Below the pieces are notes generated by a model. It was not told where the DNA came from and did not search any database. It was given only the letters and a program-made list of their open reading frames with translations. A program made the translations under genes and the position numbers. Source: Oscarella lobularis (Eukaryota > Porifera > Homoscleromorpha > Homosclerophorida > Oscarellidae). From it: DNA of 64,000 nt. Shown here piece after piece: positions 55,826 to 64,000 of the stretch (position 1 is the stretch's first letter; each line of letters opens with the position of its first letter). The DNA lies in assembly GCF_947507565.1 (NCBI RefSeq), contig NC_089185.1, positions 2,108,001-2,172,000 on the forward strand, read 5' to 3'.

Positions 55826-58800
55826 CTAAAGCACTTCGTGATAGACTACGTTTGCTGTTCTTGGAGATTCTGTTAGGACGTACAAATTAGTAGGAGAACT
55901 TACACGCGAGCAGGCGACGTAGAATTGGCCGTGAGCAAAGCATTTGGTCTGAAGACTGAGACCTACCGTTTTCAATGTCTGTCCCTGCGATTTGTTTATC
56001 GTCATTGCAAAGGACAGCCTGATGGGAAACTGCAGTCTCTTGAACGGAACAGTGGAATCAGAAGGAATTAGAGGGATGCGCGGAATAAATACACTCTCGC
56101 CTGCGTACTGTCCAGTGCAAATTGTCGCCTCTATAACGTTGGGGCAGAGTCGGGTGACGGTCAACTTTGTTCCGTTGCACAGTTTCGGGGCGTCGATGTT
56201 TCGCAGAAGCATAATAGGCGCACCGACTTTTAGAGCTAAGGTGTACGCAGGAAGACCGGGGGGATTCAGGGAATTAAGAACTTCTGTGGGATAGTTGACT
56301 GCATCGTCTGGTTCCATAGTCGTATCAACGGCGAGATAAACTTTTTCGTTGTCTGGTATGAGCTGGAGCATAGTGTCGTTTATTTGATTGACGGCGTCAT
56401 TTCGAGGAGCGAGAATGGCGCGTTCGCCAAGCCAGGCGGTGTCCTTGTATCGCTCGTGAAGTTGAGGGAAAACGGCTTGTACGAGTTCGTTAGGTGATTG
56501 GACTACTGTGCCGCAAGGTACGTTAATGAGACCGTCTTCAGGGCCAGTCGGAATTGTTCCATTGCCGATTTCCAAGAGTAATTCTGCATAAGAGCCTGAC
56601 TCGCGGTCTCCGTACAGATGAACTCTCATGTTTCTTGTCAAACGCATAGTTCGGACTTTAGGCCAAATGGAGCGCGAGTATTTGAGGCATGCGGCGATCT
56701 CGTCGGCCTTCGTTCCTTTTGGTATCACCGGTAGCGTTTGTCGGAAGTCTCCTGCCAATATAAGAGGTAGACCTCCCATGAGCGTGTCGTTGTTTCGAAT
56801 GTCTCGCAGGGATCTGTCTAGTGCCTCCAGAGCCTTTTTGTTTGCCATGGTGCATTCGTCCCACACTACGACTTTGGCAAGGGAGAGAAGTCGCGCTCGT
56901 GCAGTGTTTTTCTGAATGGTGCAAGTGGGACTCTCGTAACGACTGATGTCCAGAGGTAGCTTAAAAACGGAATGGGCTGTCTTGCCGCCGGTGAGGAGAG
57001 TTGCGGCGATTCACGAAGAAGCGACTGCGAGAGCAATGTCGCCTTGCGATCGTATTTTATCAAGGAAAAGATTGAGCAAGTAGGTTTTTCCTGTTCCTCC
57101 TGGCGCATCGAGGAAAATGATAGAATCGTCGGGACCTCGTGCGACGTAAGCAAGTAATTGCTCGTAAATGTGTCTTTGTTCTTCGGTTAGGGAGTGTTCA
57201 TTCGTTGTCAGTCGCTCCTGCAATTCAGCGGTGTTATAAGAGTATTCAGCGGCAATTTCTCTAGGAAGGCTGTCGTCCTCTTGTTCAGAAGAGCGATCAG
57301 GACTTGGCAAATGGTAATCGCTGAGAGGTTTTCCTCCGGGAAACGAAAGGAGCTTGTTCTCTATGCAAATTAGAGCTCGGTTGAAAATTGCGTCAGTGTA
57401 CGGTAGCGTGTCGTCGTTTGCGCGTCTGCGAAGCGTTCGGAGGAAATCTTGGGCCATCGCTTCTTTGTGTTGTTCCCATAGAAGAAGAGGATCGGAAATT
57501 TCGCACATGTGAAGCATGATGGCAAACATGTCGCGAATTTTGTAAGGACGATCGGTGACTGTCGCTTCTGTGAGTGCCAGGTGCCAATGCTGATCATCGG
57601 CCAAAAGTCCGCGTTCTCGGCACGCTTCGGCGTACGTATCAAAAACGGTACCATCTACCGTTCGTAGGTCTGCAAAAGACGTCGGTCCTCGAACGTGAAG
57701 CAAAAGAAGTCGCAAAAGATAGCATTCGGTGTTTCTGGGATGAACCGTGTAAATGCGTCCCAAAGTTGTCGACTTTCTAATGCCGTCAGTTTCGGGCACG
57801 AGTTGACCTTGTATTCTTCTCTGCCATTTTTTCTTCACCCATCTGTAGTATCGCGGAACGTCGATGTACAGTAGAGTTTTGGCAAAATCGTCAGAAGCGC
57901 AGAGCTGGAAGAAACCTGTCAAAGTTGTGGCAGGAGGTTCTGCTGCACGGTCCGGGGCGTTCTGAACGCTGAAAACAGTTCTCTGACCGTTTTCGAGGTG
58001 GACTTGAAGTTGTTCCACTGCTGGAAAGTGGTCGTGAATGGGAAACTGCAGCATGCGCCAGACGCCTTCGTTTGTACTAATGTATCTCGCAATTTGGTAC
58101 CGCAGGATTTCGTCGTTTCTGTGCTGATTTGCCAATCCGACGACAGCTTTGTCTTTGCCCTTGTTCAAGTAGGCCATGAGGTATTTTAGGGCGCAAATGG
58201 ACCTGCAGTATTCGACGTTCACGTGGCAGTCGAAAGTGCGCGATAGAAATGGACTGTACGGAACGACCCACCTGTTGTCAACGTGAAATCTGCCTATGGT
58301 CGTTTCTACTCCGCCGTCTTCTGGAGATCGACGTCGCTATAGAGGATAACCGTTGAGAGATGTGATGGTCTCTCGCAAAAACTCTCTTGGATAGTGTTTG
58401 GTGCATTGGCCGTCTTTCATGCAAGGAGATCTGGTATTGAGTCGGCCGCAAGGTCCGTGGATCATGTGCTTGGTTATAGTTGCGAAGAGTTCTGGGTCTT
58501 CGTTGGGGTCGGGAAGTTCGGCGCTTATGATGCTGTCTATTTGATCGGGACGAATTTTTTCTACCATCCAAGAGAGACAGTGTACGTGAGGTAGGCCGCG
58601 CTTTTGCCACTCGATCGTGTAAACGTGGCAGCGTTTGATGCCGTAAATGTGTTGCGTGTCCACGAGGTACATGAACCTTTGAACTTTCAAACGGAAAACT
58701 CTGGCTATCAGATCGTGTCGATCTTTTGGGGTTTGTCCCGGAAGGAGTTCGCTCGTAATTTCTGGCCAATTTTGATTGCAGGTCATGGTTATAAATAAAT

Positions 58801-60376
58801 CGGGAGCTCCGTGATGCTTGACGTACGTCATTGCGTCTTGGCACTTTTCGTGCATGTATCGGGGTCCTCCGGTAAATGACGACGGTAAAACGACCAATTG
58901 GCCGACGTCACGCACGTCGCCGTCAGTTTCGACTGCATCTCTTAGCGCCGTGTAAGAGGCCGCACGAAGTTGTTCTTGCTTAGTCCGAAGGAGGTTCAGT
59001 CTGTCAGTTTCTATTTTTGCAAAAACGTCGACGATGAACTGGTGAGACAATTCGCCTGCACGTAGAAGAATGTTAAAGTCGCCGTCGCGCTGCATGATTC
59101 GAAATGCGTAGAATTGAAGCATTGACATTTTTTTTTCGGTGATTTGATTCGTTTTCGGATCCTTCTGTCGGCACAATATTGTGTAACCGTCTTCGCCTCT
59201 CGGAAAAAGAAGCGGATATTGCAACGAATCGTAAGATCTGTGAATTTCGGTAATGCGTTTTATTGTATCATCTCTATTGGAAAGGACGATGTCGCGATAT
59301 CCTTCTTGACCTTCGGGTAAAATAGCAGCAACGTCGTTGCCAGATGGCGCATTGAACGTTCGTTGATGTTGGCCTTGGGGAACTCTGTCGGCGCGAATAA
59401 CGACACGATAGTCAGGCATGTCTGGTGTTCGCTGATCGAGCGCGGTTTTGAAAATGCGCACGTGCTAGTTGTGCTCGTGAAGGATGTCTTGTAGGCAAAG
59501 GGTGGTGTGCCTATTTAGCTGGGAATCTCGATCTATTTGCCACGCTAATCTGGCGTCAGCTTGTTGTCCGCGATCGTCTATGAAGTATACTTGGACGAAT
59601 TGGGGTTGCTCTTCAGCTGCAGGAGTGAGAGGTCCGATATTATGGTAAATTTGTCCTTGAACTCTAAAGGTGGGCATGAATCCGGGCTCGACTACAGTGT
59701 GCGCTTGAAATGACGTCATAACAAAGCAGGAATTGTATGTGCGAATATTTTTTCTGAATTCTCTGGCTGGTGGTGTGTTATTTGTCAAAAGAGCGCGTAA
59801 GGGTTCGGGAGGAGGACCGAGCAAGGGAACGTCGACTTTGCCGTTTGCGCAACACATTCCCGGAGGTTCTGTCGGCCACTTCTTTGCATTGCAGTGAAGA
59901 CAGGTAGCAGACATTGCAACTACGCGTGCTCCCTCGTACAGATTTTGTGGGTTATAATGAAATGCGGGATAATTTGGGAGACGTACGGGCACTTCGCGAA
60001 TTTGTACGGGCTCGACTTCTCGCATTTCTACGGGATCGTCGTCGTGTTGGGCTTCTTCGTTAATGGCAACAGGGAAAGACTCGTGTACGGGTGGCGTATG
60101 GGTTGGCGATGAACGACTACGGGTACTAATAGTAACGTCTTGTGTAGAGGACAGTGGCTGTTCAGTGACTGAAGGGATGGATTGAGAAAAAGGCAAATCA
60201 TCGGCTGTCGAATGAAAGGAGGAGTCTTGATTGGAGCTAAACTCACCAACGGGAACATTCAGTGGAGATGGCAGCTCGGGATTTCTTGATCTGTTCGCCG
60301 CTCTTACCGTTTTCATTCGTTTCGCATTGCTTGATTTCCTTGCAAGAGTAGAACCGCTTTTCCGTTTTCTCGGCAT
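55826..60376 (-). pseudogene. Helitron H3 Rep-helicase (three nonsense codons, no frameshift)
   Basis: A single frame of 1516 codons, from MPRKRKSGS to the stop at 55826. It is closest to H2 and carries the same motifs: CCANGKVDVPL, FTGGPRYMHEK, PHVHCLSWM, KYLMAYLNKG, DAPGGTGKT, WDECTM, NKSQGQT. Only three codons break it: TAG at 59465-59467 (H2 has Glu), TAG at 58337-58339 (Tyr in H1/H2) and TGA at 57011-57013 (Gly in H1/H2). All are single substitutions. A TTTCACAG acceptor lies 8 bp before the ATG (exon from 60384). The matching upstream donor position (60958) reads GTTAGT. Joined there, an upstream frame ending FIGSDI runs in frame into the ATG. Confidence 0.9.
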
Positions 60377-60383
60377 ATTTGAA

Positions 60384-60958
60384 CCTGTGAAATATTATGA
60401 TTTTTTGGCTTTTTTCGTTATTTTAGGATTTTTTTGGCTTTTTTGGCTTTTTTGGCTGTTCAAGCTTTTCAAGAATATTAAGAGCCCGCCCCGGCAATGC
60501 GGACTGAGGTGCCGAGCGAAAAAATCTAGAAAGAAGAGGAATGAAATAGCGCACAAAAAGTGAACGTAGGAAAACTGACCACAGAGACGGCCGGGCGCCA
60601 AGGATCGAACCCTTCTTGACGCAAACGACGCGCCGATATGGTCGAAGGTTCGCGCAACGACAGAAGCGCGATTCTTTGCGAACGTTGAGACGATGTGTCC
60701 CCGGGCTCGAATGCGGCGATCCGAGTCCAAAAAAAGACGGCGATTGTGCCGAAAAGACGACTTGGCCCCGGACTGGAATGCGCCACGAATGCGTCGATTC
60801 GAGTCCAAGAAGACGACGATTGCGCCGAAGAAGCGACGAATATCTCGAGTCGTCGTCGAAAATTGCCCTTGAACGCCGGGAGAAAAGCGTCCAGAGCGAT
60901 CGAAAGTGAGGACTGTCGAAAAGAACGTAAGGAGCGATTGGGAACAGTTGGAACTAAC
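60384..60958 (-). other. Inferred intron in the 5' part of H3
   Basis: It runs from GTTAGT (60958) to TTTCACAG (60385), 574 bp. The cognate H2 intron (53023-52688) has a perfect GTAAGT donor. The interior shows ttggcttttttggctttt repeats near 60430-60470 and no gene. Confidence 0.4.
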
Positions 60959-60964
60959 GAATAT

Positions 60965-61650
60965 CGCTTCCGATGAAGCGAAAGAACGGGTTCGAAGTCC
61001 GAAAACGCAGGAAAAAACGCCGGGAAGGCAGGCCGAGCGCCAAGGAACGGTAGATCAGGTGACCTACGGAATCCAAGATGGCGCGGGCTGTTTTCGATGA
61101 CGTCATTGACGAAAAGAGAGTTGGAAAGCGATTTAGAGACTTCGAGAACCTAAAAAAGGCTTTGCTGCATCTAACAAACGCCTTCGGAAGTGGAAACGAC
61201 TCGCGAAAGTGGGCGACTTCGAAGAAAAACAACGATTTCCCAAAAAGGGGCCCCGATCGGCAATCGAAAGCGGAAGGGCGTCGAGGAAGACGCGAAGAAG
61301 CGACCATGTCGTCGAGAGAGTCGTCCGGGCGCGGTTCGAAATCGATCGATCGCGAGAATCGCGGAAAACGGCGCTTCGCGGGCGTTTTCGGGGCGATTCG
61401 ACGATCGAAAACGCTTCGCGGCGTCGAATAATCGCTCTCGGAACTTCGAACGAATCGAAACGACGCCCGAATCGCCGGAAAAACGACGATTCTCGAAAGG
61501 GGCCCCGACGCGCGGAAAGCGGCGACAGACACTCAGACGACTTCGAAGAAGGGGTCGAAAAGCGGAGAGCTGCATGCGCTTCGAAACGAAGGAGGAGTTC
61601 GCGCACAACCGATTCGTCCAAGATGGCGCGTACGCTTTTAGTGGTAGAGA
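60965..61650 (-). other. Conserved 5' region of Helitron H3
   Basis: Alignable over its length with H2 and HN. CCATCTTGG motifs lie 22-32 bp and about 570 bp from the terminus, at the same distances as in HN. A possible first exon starts at ATG 61106 (MTSSKTARAILDSVG). Confidence 0.65.
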
Positions 61651-61984
61651 TTGTGAAACATGCAGGTAGCAATCTAGGGATGTATACGTCGGATTCGATC
61701 CAAGTAAAGTATATGATCTTGCTTGATCAGCGCAATCTAACAAGTCCGATCGCAAAAAGCTAAAATGCGACAATTGACCTAAATCGCATGCATCGATAGT
61801 TAGTACGCGTCTAAGGCTTTATACAAGACGTGTATACGTTGGTATACGCGCTTGTATACGACCTCGCATAAGCGCGTACGGTGGGCGTACGTCCGATTGA
61901 TCGACGCGACGTCGTATGAGGTTTCGATCAATGTCATTAGAATCCAATTTTATGCATGGAGGGGAGTGAGTTCGGATGAGGAAG

Positions 61985-62070
61985 CGGCCTTCGCGCTGAG
62001 GACTCGTGAGGTAACTGGCCTTCGCGCTGTGGACTCGTGAGGTACCGGCCTTCGCGCTGAGGACTCGTCC
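61985..62070. repeat. ~33-bp minisatellite, 3 units
   Basis: Three copies of ggccttcgcgctgaggactcgtgaggta-type units. The sequence before it (61651-61984) shows no gene. Confidence 0.85.
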
Positions 62071-62194
62071 GAACTCAAGAGTAAGCATGATTCCGAACGA
62101 GAATTTCTGCACGGGTAGGCGTCCAACATGGAGTCCCTCTGGGTCCAATGTTTATTTTATCTGGCTTTGCATTCTGTCTATTACACGATAAATC

Positions 62195-62720
62195 TCGTCT
62201 TTCTTCCGGCTTTATCACCAGTTACCTCGATGATGCTGTTCTCCTTGGTCCGTGCGCTGCGGTCGTCACAGCGTTTTAAGAATTTGAGGAACGGTTAAGC
62301 ATGATCGGTCTTGTCATTCACAGAGACAAAAATGAGGCGTTCTCGCCTTAGTCTATTCCATCTGTTTGGCTCCTTACAGACAGCCCGTTTTCTTCGACGG
62401 CAACATGTCTTCTTGGGAGTCCAATTTGAAGCGATGATTTTGTCATCAATGAATGTCAACGTGTTATCAAAAAGGAGACAGATTTTCTCCTTAAGCTACG
62501 TGGGGTTCATAATCTCCAGGCAGCGCTATTACTGCTGCGCTATTGTAGAATACCAAAGATTAACCAACTGCAGCGCGCGGGCACTCCTTCATTGGTGCTT
62601 GATGCGGCACGTCAGCATGACGCAAACGTTCCTTGTTGTTTTCAGGCGATCATTGGTTGTCAGCTTGATCACCTCCAGGAACGACAAGCCACCCCGCCTT
62701 CTTTTTTATAATAAAATACT
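62195..62720 (+). pseudogene. Reverse transcriptase fragment, relative of the RLE element at 1748-4953
   Basis: FITSYLDDAVLLGP (near 62207-62250) carries the RT catalytic pair. After stops and frame changes come CLLGSPI, DDFVINECQRV and LRGVHNLQAALLLLRYCRIPKINQLQRAGTP (read in pieces, 62430-62600), which match DFVSDSC and QCALLLLRHCHATNLNHLGRTIP of the left-end element. It is heavily decayed and diverged, a separate subfamily on the opposite strand. Confidence 0.6.
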
Positions 62721-63710
62721 ATTAAGATGTCTACAGTATGCATTTCGCGCCAGCGTCTTACCTTAAAAGTCATTTGCTAAAAGAATTTTCGCTCTGGAGA
62801 ACTCCAGAAGCCGCGTATTCGGCTTCAGAATCATGCGTTCTTTCTTCTTTAGGAGTTATTGTGCTCTTTTTAACAGCTAAGTATTGGAAGCATATCGATA
62901 CTCAAACTTTGCGTAGCTTCCACTAGAGTGCAAGTGAATGATTGAATGACATTTGATTATCTTTTCTGGACGAGTTACAACAGAAGTCGCCCTAGTGGTC
63001 AAGTCAAGTTGCTTGAAGAATCATGTCAACAAATTTCATAGCTTTCTCCTCGCTCTTCAACCTCCAATACTCTCTTGATATACCGCCAATAACTTCAAGA
63101 ACTAGCTCAACTTTATTACATGACTTTCCTATGCCTTCCAATAGAAGCTTAATTAATACACTCTTGTGACTAAACTGGAAAGAACAGCCATTTGAGGGTA
63201 TGACATTTAGATGTTTAATGCTTCTTGTCTGTAGAAGTAGCAATCACAGTACGCAGGGTTCTTTTCGTTATAACTTTATCGCGATGCAGTCGTGCATCAT
63301 TACGGTTAATAAGAGTGCGGTCGTCGAACCAGTATAATAGATCACCGGTATAATAGATCACTGCGTCATCGTGACGTAGAGGTACGTATGAATGACGTCA
63401 CCATATGCCGCGGTCCCTCTCAGTCTTCGATTCGGTCTCGAGCAATTTCGTTCGTGAAGACGATTCTCGAGCCTAAATAAATTCAGCGAGTACGCTCTCA
63501 CGCTGATCTTTTATGCCGGTGATCTTTTTTACCGCCGGCATAACAGATCACCGGTATAAAAGACCAGTGCAGTGCATGCCTTTCTGAGACGTACAGCGAC
63601 AACAAATTCATTATGGTTTGGACACACTATGCGCATGATCACTTATGCAGCCGGCAGAAAAGATCTCCAGATCTTAGTGCATGTTCTTCTAACGTATAGA
63701 AAATTAACTG
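62721..63710. other. No gene recognised; repeated gatcaccggtataa words
   Basis: ataatagatcaccggtata is present at 63330-63360, with related direct and inverted copies at 63508-63568 around gccggtgatc...gccggc. No coding evidence. Confidence 0.45.
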
Positions 63711-63825
63711 TCTTGGGACAATTTTAGAATTGTCTTGAGACAATTTTGAAAATTGGTTTGGGACAATTTTAGAATTGTTTTGAGACCATTTTTAAAATTG
63801 TCTTGGAACAATTTTAGAATTAGTA
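63710..63825. repeat. ~25-bp tandem repeat (cttgggacaattttagaattgt)
   Basis: About five imperfect units of 22-27 bp, AT-rich and partly self-complementary (acaattttagaattgt). The last 170 bp of the window show nothing further. Confidence 0.85.
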
Positions 63826-64000
63826 ACAAGTGTATGCGCTTCTAAAACAATAGGATTTAACAAGATTCTACTGTATTCCTTTCAAAATAAAAGAGCAGAA
63901 ACAGCAATAATGATTGCGACAATGCTTGCTGGAATACTCACATCGATAGTCAATTCTGCTGCAATGCCTTGTGATGAAAATTCATCAGTGCATGTTGTAA

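Larger units (their letters stand above)
55583..61650 (-). mobile_element. Helitron H3 (Rep-helicase only), 6.07 kb
   Basis: The 5' end TCTCTACCACTAAAAGC (61650 downward) follows a host A (T at 61651 on plus), consistent with insertion between A and T. The 3' end is a hairpin (55593-55610) then CTAG (55583-55586). It contains only the Rep-helicase and a conserved 5' region. The subterminal cacaccacggggaggtcc block is shared with H1. Confidence 0.85.

Noticed and set aside
60597-60627. B-box-like ggttcgatcctt on minus, possible tRNA or SINE
   Set aside because: No complementary acceptor or A box at the right distance; it lies inside the H3 5' intron.
62311-62766. 151-aa plus frame as a gene
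   Set aside because: The RT homology lies in different frames of the same stretch, so this frame is incidental.

Overview
The window is eukaryotic, almost certainly metazoan, DNA that is dominated by transposable elements. Support comes from spliced reading frames with GT-AG introns, AATAAA signals next to reading frames, microsatellites, and animal-type element families: Helitrons with RPA genes, a 2A-bearing CR1/L2-like element, P, hAT, pogo and Tc1 relatives, and retroelements with a restriction-like endonuclease. An early-branching marine invertebrate such as a sponge or cnidarian would fit, but the species cannot be resolved from sequence alone. No ordinary housekeeping gene was recognised; the only host-like gene is an unidentified set of four short exons near 29.6-30.3 kb.

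Layout. 1-5.1 kb: three head-to-tail copies, on the minus strand, of a single-ORF non-LTR retrotransposon (zinc fingers, reverse transcriptase, restriction-like endonuclease). Each boundary lies in a (GA)n/(TC)n tract. 5.3-9.7 kb: AT-rich tandem repeats, a truncated Tc1 element, the 5' part of a Ty3/gypsy-like element (gag only) and a decayed pogo-type transposase. 10.4-11.0 kb: a MULE-like MITE with about 100-bp TIRs and a perfect 9-bp target duplication. 12.2-13.5 kb: the 5' part of a CR1/L2-like element with a 2A-like motif. 13.56-14.66 kb: a fold-back element with arms of about 520 bp. 15.007-17.496 kb: a complete two-gene TA-flanked DNA transposon whose IS630/Tc1-type transposase is convergent with an accessory gene of unknown function. 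18.9-26.4 kb: fossils of pogo, hAT, P-type and integrase-type transposons, a 20-bp satellite, and fragments resembling a ubiquitin-ligase family. 26.4-35.2 kb: mostly unassigned, with the spliced gene and one RT remnant.

35.202-61.650 kb: an uninterrupted train of five Helitrons, all with their sense strand on minus. Each 3' CTAG directly abuts the 5' TCT of the next element. From 5' to 3' (right to left) they are H3 (6.07 kb, Rep-helicase only), HN (1.85 kb, non-autonomous), H2 (8.55 kb, Rep-helicase then RPA), H1 (8.37 kb, RPA then Rep-helicase) and H0 (1.61 kb, non-autonomous, strongly palindromic). H1, H2, HN and H3 share the same 3' hairpin, and H0 has a variant of it. All three Rep-helicase genes are inactivated, by two nearby frameshifts in H1, one in H2 and three nonsense codons in H3. 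RPA-A in H1 looks intact after removal of a 49-bp intron.

61.65-64 kb: a short minisatellite, a plus-strand RT fossil related to the element at the left end, and small AT-rich repeats.

How the parts work together: the rolling-circle elements encode an HUH nuclease fused to a PIF1-like helicase and, in two cases, a single-strand-binding RPA-like partner. The two-gene transposon pairs a cut-and-paste transposase with an unknown accessory protein. All family calls come from motifs read by eye; no database search was run.
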